Positions 48,483-58,781 of a DNA stretch of 64,000 nucleotides are shown here, piece by piece (the first letter of the stretch is position 1; every line of letters begins with the position of its first letter). Source of the stretch: Mycogone perniciosa (taxonomy: Eukaryota; Ascomycota; Sordariomycetes; Hypocreales; Hypocreaceae); the NCBI GenBank assembly GCA_025331125.1, contig JAOALB010000071.1, positions 1 through 64,000 of the forward strand. Reading direction: 5' to 3'. The notes beneath the pieces are model-generated. The model was not told the origin of the DNA, searched no databases, and was given only the letters and a program-made list of their open reading frames with translations. The translations under genes were made by a program, and so were the position numbers.

Positions 48483-50060
48483 GCGTGCATACATATACTG
48501 GACTCTTCTCTTACTTAGGAGCATTCCCTAAGAACAGGTCTCATATGTGAGTACTCCTAGGTCACTACTAGCACCTCCGCTTTGCAAAGAATCTCAAGAT
48601 CAAAGCCAGCGAATGAAGTCTGAAACCTATCAAGTCATAGCCCACAACTACATCTATGGCATTGCCAATAAGAAGATGCCACGAAGACAGCGTCCGACAT
48701 TCATCGCCCAGACATACATTTTATGAGTAAGAGTGCATTTCAGTATTCATTCGTAATTGATGGCTGGCTGAAAATGAGATAATATGGCCTGTGACTTTAC
48801 ATACATAATGCAAGACAGATTTTAGCCTCGAATATTGAGATGTACGATTCGCGCACAATACGATAAAATAGGGTAATTGCAATGTTGAGACATATAAAGA
48901 TTAATACAAGACTGACCTAGGAATGGACCGGCAGGTCGGGGACCCTGGCAGTCATGCAGCAGTACGGAGTATACGCAGCATTTTATGCAACAGTTGCAGA
49001 ATACAACACCTATACGGAGTACGAAGTACGTCTTGGGCATTCATCCTACGCACCACCAGAATCAAATAGTACCACGCATTACTTGTTTCACTATTATCCG
49101 CTCTTACTCAGGAAGTAGCTGAACAATTATGTTCCGTAAAATGCATGCGTGGTGAAATATAGCGACTTAATCATCTCAGTATCGCAAAGCAAACTTCTGT
49201 GTTTTGTCACGATTGTGGCTGGCTTGTGGCTGGCTGAGTCATATGCATGTCTTGTATGCATAGGGCCGCAATAAGCCAACATCCTGGTGACTGGTTGCGA
49301 TGAACTGCGGGGAAACCAAGAATACATTTGACTTTGTCCATCTGATAGTCTCTTGAGCCTGTCCTAAGTATCAAATGACTTCAATGGCCTTGGGTCATCT
49401 GGCTGACTCCGAGGCCGGAGAGGAATCATCGATCACAGCTATTCAATAGGGGAGGGAGAACTAGTCTGTTCCTGGGTTTCCCACATATAACTTCCTGTAT
49501 ATCCTTGGTTCATAGTGAGTGTGTTGGAGCCTAAAATAAGAGTGAAGCCGCAGCCATTTGGGAGAGGGCTTGGGCGGTAAGCCAAACGTGAGTGAAACAG
49601 TCTTTCAGCTGACAAAAAGTATTCCTTGATTGGACGTTGCAGGTGCGTTCTCGTATTCTTATTCAGTAAGAGACATGTGTGTGATGAAAGCTTCTCTTAG
49701 CATTGGTTAGGAGCAAAATCTCCAAGATCCTATCCACTTTCCAAGCCACATCATTCTTGATTTAAGCAATCATATAAGTCAGAGGCTGAATTGTGCGTGC
49801 GGGGTTAGAGTCAATTTCTGATACGAGTAAGAGTGAATTTGATCGTCGGCTTGTGGCTGGCTATAAAGTACGGAGTAGACTGACGTGATATTGCTGTTTG
49901 ATGGTTGCTCAATGGGCCGTGTCCTAGACATAGATGCAGGGCCTACCACTTTGCTCAGGCTTCATTGCAGTAGCGAGGTAGGGTCCAATCTCAACACCAA
50001 TATTTCAACAGTCATTCAGAACGCGGAGAAGGTGATCGTACTACAGAGGTGCTCCCATGG

Positions 50061-50072
50061 GATATAAATATA
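50061..50072 (+). promoter_or_regulatory. TATA-like box of the MACPF-like gene
   Basis: GATATAAATATA lies about 140 bp before the start codon at 50210, at nearly the same distance as the TATA-like box of the divergent aegerolysin gene. Confidence 0.45.
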
Positions 50073-50209
50073 TTCCATGTCTCCCTCTAATTAAACTCAT
50101 CTTGCTCCATTGCTAGAAGAACAATCTACCCATCGGTGAAGGCATTCATCTTGAGTATTTTACAACCTCATTGAGTTCATACTCCCTTTCTTCACCGTCT
50201 CAAGCTGCG

Positions 50210-52266
50210 ATGTCGAATCAGGAACGAGTTCCGTACACGGATGGTCTCCTTGAAGGCCAAGGGTAATGATCTATCACGAACGCAGTCCTTGCCTAGCCCC
50301 AAGTCATACTAAAGATTTGCCTAGCTTCAACACCTATCTTCAAGATGGCCGCATGAGCGACGCCGTCACTATAACAAAAGACCCTCAGCCAACGCCTCCA
50401 CCCGTTAGAAAGGTTTACGATTCTGAGAAGATCAGTGATTACCAGTGAGATTCTCAGGGAAGCAAGTGATTTCAGAGATTTCTTTCTAACTACAGGATAC
50501 AGGAAGCTCGTTGAAACCCTTGAGATCAGTGCTGGTGCGGGTATTTCTAAATGGGGAATTGGAGTTGAAGTTGATGCCAAGTTTCTTAATCGGAGTGAGG
50601 TATGATTTAGGTTGCCCCAAGAACATATTTATGATACTGACCCTGCTGAACTCAGTTCACGGAGAGCTTCTTGACATACCTCGTCAAGGTCGATGTTCAG
50701 CAACAGTCTGCTGCCATCGCCCACTATTCCTTCAACTGGCCCTCGCCAGATCCACCCCACCCCCAAGAGACGTATGGGGATCGTTTTATTAGTGGTAATT
50801 TTCCTCTATTCTCTTCTTCCAGCATCCTTGTAATTTATTTACTGACAGTTGCCCAGAATTCCTGAAAGGTGGTGCCTTCTTTGCTCGAGTGTCTATCATC
50901 ACTAAGGACACGAGCATGCATCAAGAAATTGAGCAATCGTAAGTATCCCAGTGACTCAAAGAATAGACAATAAACAATGGACAATAAACTAACGGAATTT
51001 TCAAATAAGGGCCAAAGTCTTATTCCCGATTTACGGAGTCATGGGCCAAGTCACGGAAGACGTTAAAAAAAGTATCGACAAGATCTACCAGCACTCGGAG
51101 GTGCGCATCCACATCTGTTCCATTGGAGCTCCTCCGGGGTACCATACGGAATTGAGTGTTGGTCAAAATAACGACGATCTCCTTGAACTCAAGGCAAAGG
51201 CAGACCAGTTCTATAAAGATGCCCAGAAGATGAACTGGAAGCGATTGTAAGTAATGCGCATCTCTGTGACAGATGCTGAGAAAAATTAACATGTTAAAGT
51301 GCGCTACTCGAAAGTTACACCAATGTTCCTAACTTCAAGGGCCAATTCACCCCGTTGGATTACAGCGAAGCAAAGGATAAGAGCTGGTTGCATTTCAACA
51401 ATTTTGTCGCATATCAAGGCATTCGGGAAACAATCCGTAGCAGTATAACACCCTACCAAAACCAAAGTCCCTATATCACAAGTATTTCTGACCTACATCA
51501 TCACAGTCCTGCCGGCACATTACGAAGGTGGCGAAGCAGAAAAGGGGAAATTGGACGTGCGTGCGAATGATATACTGGAGGGCTATAGAACCTGGGTATT
51601 CTCAACCAAATGATTTATCATGAATCCACTCTGCTAACCATCAATTTTAGATTACAAGTGTCGCCATCGACCCAATCAAGGTCAGGAACCCGCCGCCATA
51701 CGGCCCTCCCAAAGAATTCCTTAAAGAAGTGTTGGTAAGCTACGGGAAAACCTGTTAAGTTTGGTCCAGTGCTGTGCTGACTTGTGGCACTCGGTGGGAA
51801 GCGTGCGGTCCGTATCACTCGTTACTACGCCCAAAGACTTCGCCTGAAGGGTGGCCGTAGGACTGATGGTATGCATGGCTCAGTTTTTTGATTTCTTTTC
51901 TCGAGCCACTGTTACTAAGCTCATTTCTGTGACACAGTCATCGAAAAGGAGAAACGCACAGGGCCAGACGTGAAACAGCTTTTCGAGATTATGGCCTTCG
52001 ATTTCGGCGATGTCATTGGCATTACTAATATCTTGTTTGGACGGAACTCGAAGGATCAGTATCTATGCCTGATTGGTAGGAAGATGCCTTCGACCTACGA
52101 GCAACTGAGCCAATTGTGGGCTTCCGAAAACAAGGTTGATGGGGTTTTCGATCAGCAGGTCAACGTCTATGATCAAGGAGAGATCGGGTGTATCGAGCTT
52201 GAGTTGGGTAGTGGAAGTCGTGATGAGACCCCCCTCTTTACATTTTACGCTGGAAAGCCTGAATAG
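50210..52266 (+). CDS. MACPF-like protein, probable aegerolysin partner, possibly frame-broken
   Basis: A multi-exon gene with good splice sites at many joins: introns at about 50263-50324, 50599-50656, 50795-50856, 50939-51008, 51247-51300, 51595-51650, 51733-51778 and 51880-51938. Start ATG at 50210, stop at 52264-52266. The fungal MACPF-like pattern is visible: an N-terminal F-N-T-Y-L-Q block, a beta strand with L-T-Y-L-V-K-V-D-V-Q, and a Y-G-D-R-F-I-S block that, after the third intron, continues with a Gly-Gly pair. That spacing agrees with the MACPF signature (aromatic-Gly, then a Gly pair). MACPF proteins insert beta-hairpins into membranes to form pores. Oddities: the frame breaks near 50446, where the expected conserved stretch continues one base out of register. 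The last third (51430-51850) has ambiguous frames, including a TGA near 51845. It may be a pseudogene, a sequencing error, or an unusual splice. The family call is moderate. Confidence 0.62.
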
Positions 52267-53924
52267 GCAGTCTAGTGAGGTTGCTGGTGTGTAGACTCAC
52301 ATATGCCGGATATGGGCAGACGAGTTTCAGCCATGGCCGGCAACCTCGGGAGGAGCTCATGTTGGCATACTTGACCGTCCTTGATGTTTGTTACGGATTG
52401 CCTTTGCGGAAAATACACACTTTTACTGTTTTCTCCCTAGATGGGAACTTGAGAGAACAATGCAGAAGCATATTTCTGCTGGCTGGCATTTTGTGATTGA
52501 TGCTAGTTGAAGTTCCACTGGAAACAGTGCCTGATGGAACACCGATCAAACGTCCTTTGAGTGGCTCGATGCCATTATACAGCCAGGTTGGCAACTGCTG
52601 GAGCTACGGTATCTTGATTGGGACATTGTCTTCATCCCTTCAATGTACGAGTTGCCGTAAACACTCTCAGGTATTACGGAGTGCGGAGTACGGAGTATAA
52701 TACAATCAATTGGGTAGCGGTTAAAGTTGGCGGGGTCGTCTGGAGTGAAGGTGGCTGGGAGCTAGGGGAGTTAGGGGAGTTAGGGCACTGAGCGGCCCGT
52801 GGGACATGTTTTAGTGGATGGCCCAGGCGCGCAGCCCTGAGCACTCCACTGGAGCTTTGCTTCTTCAAGCGGCCCCCAGTCCATATTAATGCGGGGATAT
52901 CTTGGTAGCAGGAGTGATTCTCTCATTCGATGGCCCGTTTGTTTAATGCCATCTGTATGAGACTATTCTAGAAGACGAAGAAGAATCTGCTATCTATTGT
53001 CTTGCATCTAGATAAGAGATTGCACCAACGCTACAGTAACATCTCGGAGTCACCCGTCATGCATACGGAGCACACCGACTTGGCTGGTGTTAGTGGTTGG
53101 TGGTTCTGGTGGCTTTGACCAGCTGCAGGGCCTCTTCCAGCCACTGGCCAGCCTCTCTTCCTCTCCCTCTCCCTCTCCCGGCACAGATTGATACGAGAAC
53201 GAGATTCAAATCATGGTGATTGAAATAGAGGGACTCAGTGAGCAAATATGACACAATACGTACTAAAAAGTGTCAGCATCGATAATAGTAGATCCCTGGA
53301 TACTACTTCGTACGTAACCAAAGTCAATCTAAATGTTGGAATCATCAATCAGCGCCCTTTCAATAACCGCCCAATTGGCTTCCAGGGCCTCATACTCCAC
53401 TAATAATGGCTGTGGTTGGTGCTGTAGCCGCCCGGAGCAATACATACTTAGTACTCCGTAGTTAGTGTTATACGAAGTACTCACTCCGTGGTGTCACCAC
53501 AGCACCACTGACTTGAAGATATCCCATCAATCCGCCTCCCTGCATCTGCATTTGCATCTGCATTTTGCATGAGCGAGAAAGCAAAGTGTGTGTGTGTGCC
53601 TGTGCCTGCAGCCAATCACTCGCTCTCGACTGCCATCATTGATAGGCTCCCTCTAGAGGATAGTGGCCGAGTCCGAGACATACCTTAGGCACTGGTAGAC
53701 CGAGACATAGACCCAGACTCCCCAACTCACTCACGTGGAGGCCAAAACTTGGAGTGCTTCTCCTCATTCTGATCCTCAATCCTATCCTATCACTGCTCCG
53801 TACTCTCTCAACCCCATCTTTGTTTACTTTTCTTTCTTTCTTTTCTGTTTCTGCTTCTGTCTCTCTTGTCTTTTACCTTGCTCAGACCTCCGCTCATGAT
53901 CCTACGCGCCTCCGCGGCCAACAA
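52267..53924. other. Intergenic end of the accessory stretch
   Basis: No gene is supported. TACGGAGTGCGGAGTACGGAGTA lies near 52675 and similar motifs near 53454-53480. A CTCTCC repeat occurs near 53160 and TGCATCTGCATT repeats near 53540-53570. The right end is the promoter of the small membrane protein gene. Confidence 0.5.
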
Positions 53925-54660
53925 ATGACGAGAGGTCGCTTCCCAGGCACCTATGCCTTCGCCCAGGTAGTCGCCCGCACGCTGGGCTGGATGACCTCCG
54001 TGGCGACGATGGTCATCCTGGCGTTTGTGATCAATCGCTGGCCAGGGAAGGGCGGAGCCATAGCGGCTGGAATCGTGGGGGTGAGTGAAGCCATCGCGAT
54101 CGCAATTCCGACTTGACTTGACTTGACTTACTCGTACTGACTGACCATCAAGTGCGCCATCGCACTGCTCAACGATTCCTGGATCGTCGCCTCTACCATC
54201 GATCGCTCCCTCGGCTTCCCGCGCATGACGCCCGCCCGCGGTCTCCTCCACGATCTCTTCGCCCTCGCCATCTGCCTCGGCGGCATCGTCATGATCATCT
54301 TCTCCCGCTACACCTACGAAGCCAACGGTTTCGCCTCCCTCGACAGCAAGACTCTCCCCGGCGACAGCGGCGACACCGACGTCTATAGTAGAGATGGCTT
54401 TTCGCAGAGTAAAATGCTGGCCATTGCCGTTTGGTTTCTTACCACCATCGTGTAAGCGCTTCCCCGCTACCGCCAGCCACGCCATTTCCGACTATCTACG
54501 GAGTATATACGACCTATCTACGTTGCACACAACACTAACCACGGGTTTGTTTAGAATATGGCGATTCATCCTCATCATATGGGGCTGCTTTGAGTGCTTC
54601 GCACAGTTTCGGAGAATTCATGCGCGCATGCGCCGCGACATGATTGAAGCGCGATCTTGA
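53925..54660 (+). CDS. Small integral membrane protein, four helices, unknown function
   Basis: Three exons (53925-54080, 54153-54451, 54555-54660) give 186 aa; all joins are in phase. Four hydrophobic segments are visible (about residues 17-34, 44-60, 75-95 and 145-165). A hydrophilic loop lies between the third and fourth, and the C-terminus is a basic tail (R-I-H-A-R-M-R-R). The overall shape resembles small four-helix membrane proteins common in filamentous fungi. I do not recognise a named family. The ATG at 53925 follows CAACAA and precedes the first helix directly; an upstream frame that runs through it is probably leader sequence. Confidence 0.78.
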
Positions 54661-55142
54661 CGGTCAGTCGCATACGAGCACGAACGAGTAACAAACAGGC
54701 AGGGCCACAGAGGTTGTTTCGTTTCGTTTCGTTTCGTTTCGTTTCGTTTCGGACATCAAATGGGTTGGGCCGAGGTTCGGTGTTTTATGGAGTCACTCAC
54801 TGCTGGGGTCCGGCGTGATCGGTATTCGGATTTTGGTCAATCATTACGGACTTGTACGCACGCATATCAACGAATATACCCTAGGTAAATATGAATGACA
54901 ATATATGCTCTCTGTTCGAGAGCCTTCTGAATCTGCAGACCCAGCGAGAAAATGAACACGAAAGCTGCCTAGGAAATGGTTGCACCAGTACGAGGACATA
55001 GCCAATCATCCATTCTGTCTTAGTCGGTGATCTGCGCATACGGGGTCTTATCGACTGCGCCCTACGTCACAATGATGCCCGCCAAGTCCCCAAACATCAT
55101 AATCGAGACAATCTTATCCCTGAACCAATCCTTCCAACCTTC
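54661..55142. other. Convergent 3' intergenic region
   Basis: Between two convergent genes. It contains a (GTTTC)7 repeat at 54716-54750 and otherwise no recognisable element. Confidence 0.6.
54716..54750. repeat. (GTTTC)7 microsatellite
   Basis: Seven perfect tandem copies of GTTTC in the 3' flank of the small membrane protein gene, shortly after its stop codon. Confidence 0.92.
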
Positions 55143-55901
55143 CTAGTTCGTCTTCTTCAATGGAGTCTTGTTGAGAGCATAGAAAAGCGGCAGGAAGACG
55201 AGGGAGAGCACCACACACAGCCCGGTGCTGTACAGTTGCCACAAGTACCAAATCAATGGGCCCAGGGCAGGCAGAACGAACCGAAAGAGGTCATTTGGCT
55301 GGTAATTATCCTCCTGGCTGACGATGTAATACTTGGCCCTCTCTTGTCCCACACCCGCGAGTGCGCTGGCGTAATTCTTCTGGCCAGACTCGGAGGGCTT
55401 CTGGAGGAGTTGCAGAACAGTGACGAGCCGCACGGGAGCCTTGTAGAATGGGACGAACCATATCTCAATGGTTTGATGCATAGAGACGTATAGAAGACCC
55501 GTCTTTTGGTCAAACGCTGCAGAAAGAAGCATACATGGTCAGCACAAGGAATCTCCCTTGTTTTCCATCTCGTCACCCGTTCGACATACCTGTTGCATCA
55601 ATCTTGAGGCTGGTTCGAGGGCTGAAGATGCGATACCAGCGGAAGATTCCGAGGATCAGCCATCGTGAGTCAATCTCGCCAGCAAAGGGAATGACGCCCT
55701 TGGAGAACGACGGGACTCGACAGAATGGATGCGTGAAGGATGCATTGGGGAGGAAGTACGTGTTCAACGCATCTTCCTGCTCTTGAGCTGATCCCACGCA
55801 CAGGTTTTCAATGACACCGGAAATCTCACGTGCTATAATACGTATGTATAAGCCAAGAGCTTACATATGCAAGCCATGAAGAACATACCTGGATTCTCCA
55901 T
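55143..55901 (-). CDS. SigF-like NTF2-fold protein
   Basis: Three exons (55901-55889, 55832-55590, 55516-55143) give 209 aa. The first exon has only 13 coding bases; its M-E-N-P start and the G-V-I segment after the intron match the usual N-terminus of this fungal family, so I accept it. The middle holds a lipocalin/NTF2-like domain with N-A-S-F-T-H-P-F-C-R, R-W-L-I-L-G-I-F-R-W-Y-R and a W-x-x-P-F strand. A final hydrophobic segment (about residues 175-200) followed by a basic end suggests tail anchoring. Homologues are annotated 'SigF-like NTF2-like domain' proteins; the family has been linked to asexual spore formation, but no biochemical role is known. The name does not mean it is a sigma factor. 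Confidence 0.82.
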
Positions 55902-56487
55902 CTTGGCTGTTGAAGAGAGGGAAAGGGTATTGAATCAATGGAAATAGAGGAATCCCAAAAGAGCAGAGGGATAGATCAATGTCTGGGGAAACAAAACAAA
56001 AAAGTGTTGAAAGAGGTAGAAGCGCGTTCTTGGGGAGAGAGGACAAGAGAAGACAGGACATAAACAGGAACAACGTTTCGGCCCCAATTGATGAAACAGG
56101 CCCCCAAATCACATGCAAAACTCAAATATATGACGCTGCGTGTTATCCCATCGCTTCCGGAGAGAGTTTCCAAACTCAATGGCCAATGACGAGTTCATCA
56201 GAGTGCGGAGCTCGTTTGCAACCTACAGATGATGCCATATCAGCGATGAAAACCTGACGTCACCATCACGAAGCTCCCCAAATCCACATACCCCTTCTGC
56301 TTCTCCCACTTCCATGTTCTCTGCGGCTGAGCTCCCAACAATTTGTTGGGAGAAGAGCAAGGGAAAAAACGATATAAGGTACTGTCTCAGCTTAGGTTCA
56401 ACAATTTCTCTACTTGGTTCTTTCATTATTCCGTTTTTTGCCTTCTGATGGTTTAGTCTATTCACCATAGCTGATAGTATCCCCATC
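55902..56487. other. Divergent upstream region, SigF-like / monooxygenase
   Basis: 586 bp between two divergent start codons. I see only leader-like sequence with poly-purine tracts and no further gene; frames here are shadows without family resemblance. Confidence 0.55.
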
Positions 56488-58175
56488 ATGGCTCAACGCT
56501 CAAGCATGGCCAATCCACTCATCAATCCATTGCTATTCCTTTACCAGCTATGGCAATGGATCATTGACAGAGCTCTCTCGCCCAACCCCCCCCATTTGGA
56601 CACCCCTTTGCAACGGCCAAAGATTGCCATCATCGGTGCTGGTATCACTGGTGTCTCGGCAGCAGCCCATTGTGTTGGCCATGGATTCGACGTCGTTCTC
56701 TTCGAGGCCGGTTCCAGGGAAAACTTAGGTGGCATTTGGAGTGTAAGTTCTCTATACCATACCTATACCCATGCCCTCTCCCTCTCGACATTACAATGGT
56801 TGGCTGATATAGGTTCGCGTCCTGCAGAAAGTCAATGACACTTCCGGTCTTCAAATCCATTCCATCATGTTCCGCTTCCACCCCTCTATCAGCTGGGAAA
56901 GAGGGTATCCCAATCGCAACCAAATCCTCAGCCAGATTGAGCAGCTCTGGAAGCGCTATGGCCTCCAAAAAATGACCAAATTCAACTTCAAAGTGGACGC
57001 TGTGACGCAAGATGAGGATACTAGGTGGATCATCAACAATGACCCGGCAAACGGACTCTTTGATGGCCTCATTGTCGCTGTCGGAACTTGTGGTGAACCC
57101 AAGGTCCCTCATATCACCGGCGTGGATGAATTCAAGGGCGAAATCTGTCACTCAAGCGAGCTGACCGGGTAAGTGAAGCGTCAAACCTTTTCCTCTCACA
57201 ATCAACCTTTTTAACACCCACAATAGCAAAGATGTCAAGGATAAGCATGTCGCCATTATTGGAGGAGGCGCCTCAGCCGTCGAGGCTCTCGAATTCGCCT
57301 CCACTAACGACGCAGCCAAAATCTCGATCCTCTCTCGATCCGACAAATGGATCATTCCCCGCAACATGGTCGTCGACGTCCTGCTCAGCTTCAACATCTT
57401 CGGACAAGAGACCATCCTCTCCTTCATCCCCGAGTTCCTCCTCCGCAAGTTCTTCTACCGCGATCTCGAGGACCTGGCGCCCACCCACGAGAAAGGCCTC
57501 TTCATGAGCACGCCCATGGTTAATTCCGACGTCATGGACAAAATCCGCCAGGGCAAAGCAGAGTGGATCCGTGGAGACATTGAAAACTTCGTCAAAGATG
57601 GAGTCGTCGTAAACCGCCGCGCCAAAGGCGTCCCCAAAGGCGGCCCGGGCCACGAACAACTCGTCAACGCCGACGTTGTCATCATGGCCACCGGCTTCCA
57701 AAGACCTTCGCTGGCAATGCTTCCCGAGGACTGCTTCGAGGAGCCATACGGCCCTCCCAACTGGTATCTGCAGACATTCCCGCCCGCTCACCCCTCCGTC
57801 TCGGCCATTAACTCGACTTACATCGAAGCCATTGGCGTGGTGGGCAACTGGCACATCGGCATCTACACCCGCATCCTGCTCATGTTCCTCGTTGACCCAC
57901 TGACCCGCCCGAGCCGCAAGTGGATGCAACGCTGGATCGGCATGACGCGATTCCTCAAGCAGTTCAGCCCCATGAAAGCCTTCGACTTCTTCACTTACCT
58001 GGAGCTGCTCTGGTGGTTCACTTTCTGCGTTGCCATCAACCCGTTCCGATGGAAGTGGGCGCTGTTTGTGTTCTTTGGCATTGGTCTAGGCATTCCCCAA
58101 ACTATCATCGCGACGGAGAAGCGGTTCATTAACGGGGAGGGTTACACTCACCTAGACCAGGGGGTGAGCTTGTAA
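56488..58175 (+). CDS. Flavin-dependent monooxygenase (FMO-like)
   Basis: Three exons (56488-56742, 56813-57168, 57227-58175) give 519 aa; a second Met at residue 7 is an alternative start. An N-terminal hydrophobic stretch (about residues 10-25) precedes the FAD-binding G-A-G-I-T-G motif (residues 50-55) and E-N-L-G-G-I-W. The FMO fingerprint F-K-G-E-I-C-H-S lies just before the second intron. A second Rossmann motif, G-G-G-A-S-A (216-221), binds NADPH, and an M-A-T-G-F motif lies near 356. The C-terminal 120 residues contain one or two hydrophobic segments. The enzyme would oxygenate a soft nucleophile or a ketone with NADPH and O2. The substrate is unknown and no secondary-metabolite genes flank it. 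Confidence 0.92.
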
Positions 58176-58781
58176 AGCTGACGAGTTCCGACTCCGATCA
58201 AATACCAAAGTAGGGGGGAAGTAAGGAACACAAAGTGATCAACTTCCATCGCATTGGTGGTTGTTTGGACAGCTCTTACGAAGGACATGACATATTTGAG
58301 ACTGGCTCTGGTTCGTTATGGAACAATGGGTTAGGGAACACAGGGTGCGGGAAGGGTCCAAGGTTCACGAAAACGCCGTGATGCCATCGGCGAAGAAAAA
58401 AGCAACCATGTTGGGTCAAAAAGTACTAGAATGTGTAGGAAGACTGAGACTTATCATCAACCAAACAAGCTAAATGATCTATCCAACTTCACAGACCAAA
58501 ATAGTCGTCTCAGTCAAGGATGTGATAGCTATATTACAGCTCTGGACCTAAGTATATAACCCTCTACTGTCATGAATCATCTCAGTATTTCCCTACCCCC
58601 TTTGCCAGTAATGAACCAATCCAAGAAACACTCCAAGATGCATTCATTTGTATGCTTGGTCTTGATACAGAGTAAAAACAGGTCGGCCACCTCCAGGACT
58701 CCCACATTGATGCGCCTTCGTATATTCGAAACCAGACTCCCACCGCTGGGCTGCGATAATGTTCCACTCTGCGTGTCGAGC
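58176..58781. other. Convergent 3' intergenic region
   Basis: This lies between the 3' ends of the monooxygenase and AKR1 genes. I see no gene or special structure. Confidence 0.55.

Larger units (their letters stand above)
48345..50209. promoter_or_regulatory. Divergent promoter region, aegerolysin / MACPF-like genes
   Basis: 1.87 kb between two start codons that point away from each other. It holds TATA-like boxes near both ends, TACGGAGTA/TACGAAGTA motifs near 48963, 49015 and 49868, and no credible gene. It may co-regulate both genes, but no shared specific operator is obvious. Confidence 0.5.
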
